Shown piece after piece: positions 25,270 through 37,459 of a DNA stretch of 64,000 nucleotides. Under the pieces are notes generated by a model that was not told where the DNA came from, searched no databases, and saw nothing but the letters and a program-made list of their open reading frames with translations. The stretch is taken from NCBI RefSeq assembly GCF_001638985.1, contig NW_017265151.1, positions 424,147 to 488,146 of the forward strand, written 5' to 3'. This DNA comes from Phycomyces blakesleeanus NRRL 1555(-) (taxonomy: Eukaryota; Mucoromycota; Mucoromycetes; Mucorales; Phycomycetaceae). The stretch's first letter is position 1. Every line of letters begins with the position of its first letter. Both the position numbers and the translations under genes were made by a program.

Positions 25270-27850
25270 TATTATTGTATTTGTTTTATTTTTGTATTGA
25301 TATCTGCATATACTTTATAGGGCAAAGGAACAACACACTTCCGAACTTCGCTTTCTACACCTAGATGCCCATCTACTGCAACTGGATACAAAATTATATG
25401 CACCACAAGAATGCTGATAATACCGTCATCTTCGAATTCCACCTCATTAACATCGACTCCATCTCCTGATCTTGGTTGAATCACAATATCATTGTACCAT
25501 CATATGTATACAAATACATACGATGACTCAAATAACTAATAAACAAGTTTACAGTAGTACTTACAAAGAGGTAACGAAGCTGGCATGCGTAAGGTTTGGT
25601 ACTCATACCATCACTCGGCTCAAACAATGATTTGACAAGCGAACCACTCTAATTCTTTGCTTTGCTCTTGTAGATTTTCCCGAGAATATTCATGGATTCA
25701 AATTATCAGAGTCACCAGCCTGACGATAGTGAACAAGAGTTTGATCATCATCTATCTCCCGATAATTAACCAATGAATGCTCGTACTAAAACTCTTCCAT
25801 GGAAATTTCACCTGTTAAAGCTAAAGGAAGTCCATACGGGGCAGATGCTCGTTTCCCATTATAATATCAAAGTTGATCTCAGGAAAATCAAGAAAAGCGT
25901 TGATATCGAATGGTATGGCAGTGAGCTCTACGATAATTGCCGAATGTTCAGGTTGGATTGGAAGAAAGGCTTGTCGAATAAGGTCTCTCTGCTACGCATC
26001 CTCAAGACACTTCATCATATACATTCTTTCGAACCGTCTCTTCCGTTGGGCGCGTAATTTCTCAAAATGCCGTTGCATCTTTCAAAACTGCACAACCAAT
26101 AGCCGTAAACTGGGTCAAAGCCCATAACTGTCTCTCGCAAATGTAAATACAGATACATGTTCGATAAACAAAACGGAGCTTTGTACAACATCTCACACTC
26201 TGCAGAAAGTTTCCAATGATTGATGGGCCTCATCAAGGTGAGCCATGGGTACGATCTGCATTGAGAGGTACTGGGGTGCATTGACGAACGTTATCCAGTT
26301 AATAAGATGGTCTTCGGACAAGCAGTAACGCAGGAGAACAGGACTGTACACCAAACACTAAGTCTTCCATTTATCAGTCTTCATGAACGGAAAACCACAC
26401 CCAATCTTTTCGGCATCCATATTTGTTACAGCCAAGTGTGCATCTGCGATGAGACCAGAATATCTCAATTTCTCTATTATCATCTTCGCTGTACCGATGT
26501 ACAGGTTGTGCATTGTATCAATGAGGTTGAAGTAAACCAGGTCATGCAATTCTTCCAGGCAGTAGGAACGTCGCAGACAAAAACAATAAGAGAAGAAGAG
26601 CAGTACAAACAATAACACAAGAGGGACACTGGATAGTAGGCATCACCATACTACCACGCAACTAAATAAGTTCCGCGACGAGGGGACGGATTCAATGATT
26701 GATCTCACTCGTCTTTGCTTCGTTGGGTCCTGGTATGAGACCAACGAGGACATCATTCTCGTTATTGTACCGTTCTGATCTGGATGAGTTATTGGTGCAA
26801 GGATACATCGCACCACACGATCAACTGACCCCATCGAAAGGCTGAAACCAATGGATGTATGTTCATGGCAAGCATAATGGAGCACTCGTGATTCACAGAT
26901 AGTAAAAAATTGTTGTCTTTCAGATTATTCCACTATGCACGATCGTAAATCCCAAATGTCATGTCTGGAACGTGTGATCTGTTTCTCCAATGGTTTATGA
27001 TGTCTTCGAATTTAGGGCGGCAAAAGGTATAGACAATGGTTTGATTGTGGAGCTTTACATGAAGATCCTTGTTGGGATACTCACGGATCTTGATGTTGCA
27101 AAGAAAAAAAATATTTCTACATTCTCTACCAGAAAGCGTCTCGAAATTACAACACTCTGGAACTACATCGGACTCGCCGTATACTTTTTTTTATAATCGC
27201 CACATGTTACAAACCGCTAGACATTTTGAGTCACGTCGCCGAGACCGGTCATAGAGTTTATACCGTTTTTACTGAAAGAAGATGAAAAGACTGTCCAAAA
27301 TGCGCCAATACCTCATTGAAGAACTTCAACAGGACAGCACTAGTGGAATTGACAGCATATTTGGATATAAATAAGACAGCAAACAAAGCATTGAAAGCAT
27401 GGATGGGATCGGCTGGCATATCAAACGGAGAAAAGTGTTCTATTTACATATATATATATATATGTTGTATTTGTTGATTTCATGTACTTTTTGTACTAAC
27501 CCCTAACATCTTCAGATTCACTGTCAGAAATATCCAAAATAACTGTTCCAATGACATCCTCATCTTCGCTTTCAGAATTAAACAAGGAATCAATGGCAAA
27601 AAGAGGTAAGTCTTTGGCTATATTGTCGAGTAAAAAAGAATCAAATTAGTAGATATTATAAACAAGTATAAAACTTTAATAAAAATACTATGAATACCTT
27701 CAACCTGATTTTCAATATCAACATTGTCATTCGATATTACCTCTGTAACTGAAGCTGTATTATATAAAAAGAAACACATTTAATTAAAATTCTCTTGATA
27801 ATTATTTTCTTGAATTATAACCCACAAGAAGATCCAGACTGATATATTGT
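25270..27850 (-). pseudogene. Decayed Plavaka-type (Tnp2-like) transposase, copy 1
   Basis: Scattered frames on the minus strand match, in order, the better-preserved copy at 44.6-47.7 kb. N-terminal acidic exons lie at about 27700-27785 and 27500-27620 (LFNSESEDEDVIG). These are followed by PKFEDIINHWRNRSHVPDM (about 26960), NIHWFQPFDGVS (about 26840), VLVGLIPGPNEAKTSEI (about 26725) and DTMHNLYIGTAKMIIEKL (about 26500). ECEMLYKAPFCLSNMYLYLH and GFDPVYGYWLCSFERCNG (about 26060-26200) come next, and a C-terminal block at 25272-25484 ends the run. Many stops and frameshifts interrupt it. DxMHNLxxGTAK and VGxxPGPxEAK are hallmarks of the Tnp2/Plavaka transposases common in Mucoromycota. Confidence 0.82.
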
Positions 27851-29088
27851 CTCACATCATCATCTTCTTCTAAATGTACTCTGAGTGGTTGTTGTTGTTA
27901 CTGGATGCGTTGGGTGCGTGTGTTACTTTTAAAGTCTAGAATTGGTAATAATGGAGAATGGTTCGGAAACACAATTTAAGAACAACTTCAGTAGTTATTT
28001 TTTTGTATTTAATTGGTACCGCCAGAACTGAAAATGCACGGCGTTGGATCTTATGTAGCTTCTATAAAATCACTGCTTTTCTAAAAACAGGGATTTGAAA
28101 CTGAAAGTACAGCCACAATATAAAAAAGAAAACTTAGTAAATGATAAAATCCGTGCGTAGAAACTGATGGACTTGCTCTATTCGAAATGATACACTCGTA
28201 GCCACACAAAATTATGTATATGTATATCTATCCCATGTCTATTACCACATTTCTACTTACATTTATGCTATACCAGTATTTTATATCCTTCCCAGCATAA
28301 CTATTATAAAAAATCAGACGTTATTCCTTAAAATATTATATTAGATCACTGTACCACAAAATCAAAAACGAATAAATTATAACCGCAGCTTGAATTGACC
28401 CAAATTTATATCCTTGTACTTTATATAATTCAACCAAATGTTTGATTATCTTGCGTTCTAGTAATTCGTTTTTGCTGAAAACAAGTGCAATAAAGAGCTA
28501 GAGACGATAAAAAACGAATGGGCTAAGAGACGCGGCGGACTTTTAATTAAATCGAATTTTCGGAGTTGTAATTAGCTCAAAAATGGAAATCCGACACTCA
28601 CTCCTACAGTGGGAAAGTGATGTTTTCAGTCTACGTTTGAGTAGTATTGAAAGACAGAACATATATCATTTTATCAGGCATGGATTTGATATGAAATGTC
28701 AATTAGAGCAATACGCTCCCTGATCAGGAATTATAAGGATAGACCGAGAACAGAATATATCTTTGTTATTACAGCTGTATCTTGTCAGGTTTAATAAAAT
28801 ATATATATTTCCTTGATTTATATGAGATTTTGATATAAATTTAACTGAAATATAACAAACAGTAAAAATCTTATCAACTATGAATTTAATATTTTTAGTT
28901 GATGTTGTAATAACAAGATTTATTGGAAAATAAAAGAAAAAGTAAAGCACTATTATACAAAAAACATATAACAGCTTATTGAGAATTAATAAGAGTTCTA
29001 TTGAAGCTATTATAGATATATTATATTTATATTTCTGTGTTTTATAATTTATAAATTATAAAAACAAATGCTTATAATAAATATTAAT

Positions 29089-29133
<45 letters not shown>

Positions 29134-31051
29134 GAAATATAACTTTTTTGTTTGATTATTAAATTTTAACCTTTTTTTACACTTTATTTTTTATTTTATT
29201 AAATTAAATCCTTTTTACTATATGTTTATTTTATTTATAGATAGATAGCCTTCTTTCCTTTTTGTTATTTTTAATGTTTATTCATTTCTGTAGAGATTAC
29301 AGAAGACAATGTATGTGCAACTTGGATAAAACGAGCCTTATAATGTGTTAAATCTAAAAAAATAAATGAACTTATATACATGCTTCTCTTTAAAGTTGTT
29401 CCTCATACAAGATAATTTTTAAAAGAAACTACGGGTTGATGCCTACAGACAGGGCTTTTTAATTAAGAGAAAGCTAATTACATAATCCAAAAATATTATG
29501 TAATTGTCTCTTGTCCTGACAGGGCCATAATTCAGAAGATTAATACAGATTTCCCTAGGTTACAAATAGCTATTAATCAACAGAAATCTTTAAAACATGA
29601 AACTCAAATATTGCTATAAGACGTTATATTCTTTATTAAGTAAAAAATTATGTGCAGTATCTATTACTCCCTTTAATATCATTCGTTTATCTCACTTATA
29701 ATATATAGCAATTTCTCAAGATAAATACATTATTGCTATTTAACTCATTATCGTATCTAGTTTACTCATAACACATATTTAAATAAAACATTTGAAACTC
29801 GGTTCATCACTGATAGAAAGACTGTGAAATCCCCAAAAATGTATTGTTAAAAAAGAACCTTCCCATTTTATTTCACATTTGATTTTTTAATGTTAGACTT
29901 AATCTTTCCAGCTAAAACCATTATACCTATTTGTTTACCAAGTAGAGCTGTTATATAAAAAAACACTGAGTACTAAATGATTATCAGTCCTAATCCCTTC
30001 ATTAAACTTGTAATTATTATAGTCGCTTTCATTCACATATAATAGATTTTTGTCTTTTGAAAAATTCTATCAACTATCAAAGAATAAACAAAAAGAATTA
30101 GATAACAAAATATAATTGGTCAACATATTATATATGTACTATAGACTAACTTGCTTAAATATATTTTGCTTGAAGACCAGTGTAAAGGTATGATCTTAAG
30201 TATTAAAATTAAATTTTATAAAAAAGCAAAAAGTAGAAGTATAATGAATTAAACAGTAATGTAAAAGAAGAAGAAGAATTATAAAAAAGAGCATGTACTA
30301 GTTAAAGGGCATTGATTAATAAAATAAAACAGGGACTGGCTTTGGAATTAGTAAGATTTCAAAAAACATGTATTTTATATATTGTTATTGTATATGCATC
30401 ATATTAGTTCTTGAGTTTACTTTAAACATAACTAATTAGTTAAAGATTCTGAAGCTACACAATGATATGGGAATAATTATTTAGTTTGTACTCAAACTAT
30501 AAATCGTAAGCCATTTCAATGGGCTGGGATACCATTTATAAAATAAAGTGTGTTTCATAATTGTACTCATGTATAGATTACATATATATTAACTTCGGAT
30601 ATACTTTCCATAACATCAGAGTTAGTACTCCTCTTAATTGCGTAACAGTCTAAACTGATAATTATAATAGAATCTACAACATAATTAAAAGCCTGTACAC
30701 ATAAATATTACTTATTAATTTATTTTGTGTACATCACACTCATAATACAAATGACCTGATGTTGTTGTTTAAAGCACGAAAGCTTTATATGAAGTACCTG
30801 CACTTCATGAAACCAAGTAATATAAATATGATTATAGAGTAACATATTTTAAAATACTGGAATAGAAATAAGACTAAAAGTAAAAATAATATTTGACTTA
30901 ATTATACCAAATAAATATAAGCCCATGTAGTGTCTGTTTACTGGTATATATTTAAGCCGTGTTTTGGATGTATTTGACATTGACAGAAAAAAAAAGTAAA
31001 TAGGTAGGATTTATCCGAATGGAAGGATAATTAAATTAAGTGCATATCTAG
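27851..31051. other. AT-rich ORF-free region
   Basis: 3.2 kb with very high A+T, stops in all frames and no repeat of length. An AAT trinucleotide array of about 14 units lies near 29092-29132. I see no RNA gene. It leads directly into the macro-repeat field. Confidence 0.6.
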
Positions 31052-33682
31052 TAAAATAAATAGGGTAGGTGGAGACCGAGTCGAATTGATTAAAGTGAAA
31101 GGCTGAAGAAGAATGAGAGTGAATTGTAACAGCGATTTTATTTTAAAAATATGGAGAAGGTTTTGATAGTAGAGTATTTGTATTGTGTAAAGAGTGCGGG
31201 ATAGTGAGATAGACGGAGGCAGTGTGTAAGAATATTTTTTTTTTATATAAGACGGGTTTGAGAATTAGGGTGTGTAACAATTTTATTATTATTATAGACT
31301 TGAGGATTATTGTGTGCGCCTATAAAGGGAGATTACTATGGTAGGACTTTGTGATGGGTGATTTCTGTTTGGTCTAGAACCAGTTATTTAAAGATATAGT
31401 AAAAGGCGGAAGCTTTGGAGAATATGTATGATGGGCTGGGGTCATTGTCACTGAAGACAGTCTTGGAAGCATAAGCATACAAGTGTTATGTGCGTGCAAG
31501 AGTTTGAAGGTAGTTCTGAGAACAGTGGTATATAGCACTTCAAATATAAAAGAATATAGTGTATGGCTTTTGAGTTTTGAAGTTTTATTATATGGATATT
31601 ATTTCAATTTTTATTTTTCAGTGATAGTGGAATAAAAGGATATTATGGTTGTTGATGTCAATTTTGATAGCGTTGTGAAGCTGGTGTTGCTAGACGTAAT
31701 AGATTTTTTTTTTTATTTATTGGTGCCGGTTTTTAAAGCGTTGAGCAGTTTATAGGGACACGAAGGTATGACCAAGGGCTTATTTTTTGCTCGACTTGTA
31801 TATACCATGGACAGCCGTCTAAAAAATAAAATAAAGAATATTTTGGTTTTTTTTAAAAAGAGTGCGCTTCCTTTTTGTATTGTGTCGCTTTTGGTCCACT
31901 TTGAGTTGCAATACAATATGAATGTCGATCCCCAACAGGAATGAAGATCCTCAACTGGGATGGCGGAATGTTGGGAATGTCGAAAGAAGATTCAAGCCAT
32001 CGTTAAAAAAATATATTTTTTTTGTTTTGGTTGCGGTACAGCAAAGGTTATTTTAATACACACTTCTCTCCGAATAGTTTTGAGTGAATACTAAATGGTA
32101 TTTCAACCTCCATATGGATAACAGTGTCCCTGTCGATGGGCTCTGCTATGGTTCTTTTACGATCGGGTACACAAAGGCTGTCTGCACCACCGATTGGTAA
32201 TACCAGTTTACAAAAAAGCGCACACTGTCCAAATTACCAATTAGCACCCTTAGTTTGTAAAAAGACATAAAACGAAATAGACAATATCGTATATTTTGTA
32301 TTGGTGCAGCCAATTGACTGGTAGAGAGATCTCTGAGTGTGTGCAAGTGCAAGTGCAAGTGCGTGTGCGTGGGCATGTGCGTGGGCGTGGGCATGTGCGT
32401 GTGTGTGTACGTGTGTTGAAGGGAAGAAAGAAAATAGGCTGAACAGTATATCTAAAATAAAGTAAGAGCTATATATAAATATATAGATCGATAGTGATTT
32501 CTGGTGTATGTCTGTATCAGTGTATGTTGAAGAGAAGAAGAAGAATATATATATATATACCTAATAGTGTATTCAAGATATAATAGCAATTTATATATAT
32601 ATAGTTATAGGGTAAAATTTTGACAATAAATACCGACTGTTTCAAAATAACTCGATAATAATATTCTGTATATTATTATTCTTTGATTAAATTCCACCAA
32701 GTGTAATTGTAAAAAAAGGGTCCGCACCTAGATAGTACTGCATATATTAAACATACTAGAAAACATAACTTCAACTGTATGAATATATATATATATGTAT
32801 ATATATAGTGCCTATCATACATTTAAAATATTAACAAAAAAAAAAGAACTATGTAATTGTGAATAATTACTATATATATATATCGTAGAACAAATTGGTT
32901 ATAAGAATATATTAAAATGTATATTGTATCATTATCTATAGCTTAAAACCGATATAATTTTAATTAAAATCTTGAGGAGACAAAATATATGGGTTATTTT
33001 GAAAGTATTTGAGAGATATATGATAAAAGCTTTATATTTATAAGAAAGTAAAGTTATTATTACTATCGTATATGTTTTTATGATATTATTTTCTTTTGGA
33101 TTCCGGTGGTCCGAGATTGTCGGAAATATCCATTCAGTCCAGATCGAACATAATAGGCGGCCGATCCGGACAGAATTATACTGCTGATATTACATATCCT
33201 TTTTTTATTGGTTAACTGAAATTGTAATTCTAATTCATCCTGCATATGCACCTTTCTTGATTTAGCTGCAAAACAACTTTACAAATCTTGAGGCTGCATT
33301 CTTTATTGGTTAGCAAAAAATACAGTTCTTAATAATGATATACATTTACTATTTATTGATTGACTAAAAACATATGTCTTATGAATATGAATGTTTACTC
33401 TCTATTGGTTAACTGAGAATATAGCTTTGCTTAATCTTGCATATCTACTAGTCTTTTAACCAATAAAATATTTATTACTCATAGTGAAGCCACATGCTTT
33501 ACTGGTTTGCAAAGATATATAGTTCTTAATAATGATGCATATGTATTATTTATTGGTTGACTAAAAATACATATCTTAGTAATTGTACAAGTTTACTTTA
33601 GTTTGCAGCCAAGAGTTTAATGTAGTTAATAATCGTGTATACTCATTATTTATTGGTTAAACTATATGTATTTTACTCATTG
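31052..33682 (+). repeat. Macro-repeat block A (2,631 bp)
   Basis: This block recurs at 37460-40090 with a constant offset of 6,408, and I find no difference over the lines compared, including microsatellite lengths. The left part (31052-32430) is G-rich and C-poor on the plus strand. The middle is TA-rich with several TATATA runs. The right part (33200 on) carries ATTGGTT motifs. No frame encodes a recognisable protein; the short frames at 31713-31916 and 32146-32394 recur in block C only because the DNA is duplicated. A GTGCGTGGGC-type G/T-rich array lies at 32335-32415. Confidence 0.95.
33200..33640 (+). repeat. Degenerate array of ATTGGTT-containing units
   Basis: The motif (T)TTATTGGTT, followed by AACTGAA, AGCAAAA or GACTAAAAATA, recurs about every 50-70 bp (near 33207, 33305, 33355, 33404, 33560 and others), with one reverse copy near 33460. 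This looks like an old, diverged tandem repeat that gave rise to the regular 47-bp array next to it. The same array is present in block C. Confidence 0.7.
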
Positions 33683-33975
33683 CGCATACTCATTACTTAT
33701 TGGTTAAACTATATGTACTTTACTCATTGCGCATACTCATTACTTATTGGTTAAACTATATGTATTTTACTCATTGCGCATACTCATTACTTATTGGTTA
33801 AACTATATGTACTTTACTCATTGCGCATACTCATTACTTATTGGTTAAACTATATGTACTTTACTCATTGCGCATACTCATTACTTATTGGTTAAACTAT
33901 ATGTACTTTACTCATTGCGCATACTCATTACTTATTGGTTAAACTATATGTGTTTTGCTCATTGTGCATACTCGC
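33645..33975 (+). repeat. 47-bp tandem array, seven units
   Basis: Units begin ACTATATGTA and recur at 33661, 33708, 33755, 33802, 33849, 33896 and 33943, exactly 47 bp apart, alternating TATTTT and TACTTT variants. Each unit contains TTACTTATTGGTTAA. Block C keeps only one unit at 40069, so the array length differs between otherwise identical blocks. Confidence 0.95.
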
Positions 33976-34369
33976 CCTTTATTGGTTGCCTAATAAATAA
34001 TATATATCTTGAGTATTAAATTCTACCGTATACATAATTTGTTACTTTTTTATATTATTTTATAACTCATTCATTCTATTTAATATAAGTTTTAATATAA
34101 TATATATTACAAAGCTTATACAAGAAAGATATACCTATCAGAAAACAATCAAAACAAACATGAGCACAGGCACGAACAGAAAAATAAAGCAAAAATAAAG
34201 AGAATTATAGATATATTCTTTCTAAAAATTATTGGTGTAAAATTAAAATTCAATTTATTATTAAAAGTATATGAAATAAAATAATATAATCTAATATAAT
34301 ATATGAGAACAAGACTGCGATTTTATTTTATTTTACTTTTATTTAAAAGTATAGAGCTTTAATAGTCGT
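33976..34369. other. AT-rich spacer between blocks A and B
   Basis: Very AT-rich sequence without an open frame. It separates the 47-bp array from the diverged block B. Confidence 0.5.
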
Positions 34370-36200
34370 ATATTCTTTTCATATAGTGAAGAGTATGTAG
34401 TGGGTTAAAGAAAGATATTATTTGTAGGCAGTATTTGTAGGTGGCCCGTGTATGTGGTCCGTGTGACAGAGCTTTGACATTCATGGTATACACTGATAAA
34501 AAAATAGATTTCTATAGTGGGCCATTGTGCTTGGTGGTGTCCGCCTAATTTAGAATTAGTCACACAAAAATATACTAAAAGTCAAAAGCTTTGAAAGTTA
34601 TATGCGATGGAATGAAATGAGAAGGTTTCAGAAGTGCGATGATATGAATAGTGTATATGTGCGAAAGTTGAAAGCCAATTCTGAGAATGGCAGTGCATAA
34701 CACTCTAAGCGTAAAAGAAAATAATGTATTGCTTTTGAGTGTCGAAGTTTTGCTATATAACTTCTATTTCAATATTTATTTTACTGTTGTAATAGAGTAA
34801 TGAAATAGTATGGTTTTTGGTGTCAATTTTGATAGTGCGGCTATGCTGGTGCTGGTACAGGTTTCAAAAAAGAAAACATTACTGTGGTTATCGGTTTCAA
34901 TTTTGATAGTGCGGCTAAGCTAGTGCTGGTACAGGTTTCAAAAAAAAATGGTACTGTGATTATCGGTTTCAATTTTGATAGTGCGGCGAAGCTAGTACTG
35001 GTACAGGTTTCAAAAAAGAAAATGATACTGTGGTTATCAGTTTCAATTTGGATAGTGTGGCGAATCTAGTGCTTGTACAGGTCTCAAAGAAGAAGCTGTT
35101 GGTGTGATTTTTGGTTTCAATTTGGATAGTGTGGCGAAGCTAGTGTTGGTACAGGTTTCAAAAAAGAAAACGTTACTGTTGGGATTACCGTCGACTTTGA
35201 AGGCGGTGTGAAGCGGTTGCTAGTGCAAGTTTGAAAAAAGAAAACGTTACTGTGGGGATGACCGTCGACTTTGAAGGCGGTGCGAAGCGGTTGCTAGTGC
35301 AAGTTTGAAAAAAGAAAACGTTACTGTGGGGATGACCATCGACTTTGAAGGCGGTGCGAAGCGATTGCTAGTGCAAGTTTGAAAAAAGAAAACGTTACTG
35401 TGGGGATGACCGTCGACTTTGAAGGCGGTGCGAAGCGATTGCTAGTGCAAGTTTGAAAAAAGAAAACGTTACTGTGGGGATGACCATCGACTTTGAAGGC
35501 GGTGCGAAGCGGTTGCTAGTGCAAGTTTGAAAAAAGAAAACGTTACTGTGGAGATGACCGTCGATTTTTAAAGCGTTGAGAAGTTTATAGGGACACAAAG
35601 ATTTGACCAAGGGCTTATTTTTGTTGGAGCCGCATATACAGTGAACAGTCGTCAAAAAGATAAAATAAATAGTCTTTCAATTTTTTTTTTCAAAAGAGTG
35701 TGCTCTCTTTTTATATTGCGACAGTTTCTGTCAACTTTAAGTTGCAATATTGTATGAATGACGATTCCCAACAGGAATGAAGATCGTTGACAAGGATGGA
35801 GGAATGTAGGGAATGTCGAAAGAAGATTCAAGCCATCGTTAAAAAAGAATTTTTTTTATTTTGATTACGGCGCAGTGAAGGTCACATTAATATACTATCC
35901 TCTCTCAACGACTGTAAGTGAACACTGGGCGGTATTTAAACCTCCGTATGGATAACAGTATCCCTGTAAATGGGTCCTGCTATGGTTCTTTTACTATTGG
36001 GTACACAAAGGCTGTCTACACCACCGATTGGTAATACCAGTTTACAAAAAAGCGCACACTGTCCGAATTACCAATTAGCACCCTTAGTTTATAAAGAAAC
36101 ATAAAACGAAATAGACAATATCATATATTTTGTATCTGTGCAGCCAATTGACTGGTAGAGAGATCCCTGACTGTGTGCGTGTATATTGGAAAGAGGAAAG
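34370..36200 (+). repeat. Macro-repeat block B, diverged relative of A and C
   Basis: Colinear with about 31370-32340 of block A but with many substitutions. Shared stretches include TTCTGAGAA.GGCAGTG, GCTTTTGAGT..CGAAGTTTT, AGCGTTGAG.AGTTTATAGG, AGATTCAAGCCATCGTTAAA and ACCGATTGGTAATACCAG. It is expanded by a 74-bp minisatellite at 34805-35560 where block A has a single unit. It shows the same G-over-C bias as block A. Confidence 0.88.
34805..35560 (+). repeat. 74-bp minisatellite, about ten units
   Basis: In the right half the junction CGTTACTGT recurs at 35171, 35245, 35319, 35393, 35467 and 35541, exactly 74 bp apart. The left half has earlier, more diverged units of about 72-74 bp (TTTCAATTTTGATAGTGCGG). 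The period is not a multiple of three, so the open frame at 34884-35069 is incidental. Confidence 0.95.
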
Positions 36201-37459
36201 AGATAGATGTAAGAGCTTATCTGAAATACACTAACAGGTTGTATATATGATTCTAGAGTGACTTTTGATATATGGATTTATCACGCGGCGTGTTATCTTA
36301 AGGATCTAATTGTCCAAGAAGAAGAGAGATCAACGAGATAAAGATTTGCGGTGGATAAACAGAAAGTGCGAAAGTGAGAGAAAGAGAGAGAGAGAGAGAG
36401 CGAGAGAGAGAGGGAAAGCGAGAGAAAAAGAGAGAAAAAGATAATTAAGGAAAGTAAGACGTTAATTGATCCATAAATATCCAGTGGATCGAATTATTTT
36501 AGAAGCACATTAAAACACATCTTGTTGCTTATAGCTCGGATCGGATTTTATTTTAAGCAAAGTATATTGATCCTTGCTCAGAATTATTTAACCAATTGAT
36601 TGAGAAGTGTATGATATAAACTATATATATATATACTTTTGTAATTCACTGTTTAAATATTTCTAAAAGAGAGTATATATGAGAAATTGGATGAGAAGTT
36701 AATGATACAAGCTATATATTTTGGTCAAGCTACTACTTCGATAATTACCGAATATAGTAGTACCAACCTTTTTCAGTAATAAAATAAAGCATTTTAGAAT
36801 TTATTTTATATACTAATATATTAATATGAGATTTTTATAGGCCTCATTATCTGCACGCACAAAGATATAAGCCAAAGAATATAAGTTATTAGTTAGCTAT
36901 CGAGTATAATGTCAAAGTCATTGGACTTCCATTTTTGGTTAATTAATTTTGACTTTTATATGATTGTGTACTTGTTTTAGACGGGAAGCATACTTACTTA
37001 GGAAGATAGCTTCGTCATTTTTTTATAATAAAGCTGTTACTCAACGCATGTCCATCGCAAAGGCATTGCTGTTTATGTATATAGAATTCATAACTTCACT
37101 ACGGATATGAAAGCTGTGCGCTTAGATTGCTTTTATAGAGAAAGCTCATTAGCTTCAAATATTGTTTATAAAGAATGAGCAACCTTATAGTTTTGCGGTT
37201 TTCTCAAGAATACACTGACCTTCACTCTCGATCTTCCTAAGCCACTCTTTATCGCACCCCCTACCCCACTCCCCCCTTCTCACATACCTCACCTACACAC
37301 ACACACACACACACAAACCTCAACTACACATATTTTAACTACATATACATCTCTTATAATACTTTTTAAACCTATATATATAAATAATATGCTTGTAATT
37401 AAATCAAATACATATATAAATCATTATAGCTTCTATTTGTTTTGTCTATTTAAATATAA
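36201..37459. other. Unique spacer between blocks B and C
   Basis: Contains a GA-rich microsatellite at 36372-36445, a C-rich patch at 37250-37280 and a CA microsatellite at 37292-37314. No coding signal is seen. Confidence 0.55.

Noticed and set aside
25773..26615. Plus-strand frames near 25.8-26.6 kb
   Set aside because: Antisense to the decayed Plavaka transposase, whose conserved blocks read on the minus strand.
31713..32394. Two frames repeated at 38121-38324 and 38554-38802
   Set aside because: Their exact repetition reflects DNA duplication, not coding constraint; the diverged block B breaks both frames.
33645..33975. CRISPR-like array
   Set aside because: The 47-bp units are directly contiguous with no unique spacers, and the host is eukaryotic.
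34884..35069. Repetitive frame with FDSAAKLVLVQVSKK units
   Set aside because: It translates the 74-bp minisatellite; the period is not divisible by three and the frame soon closes.
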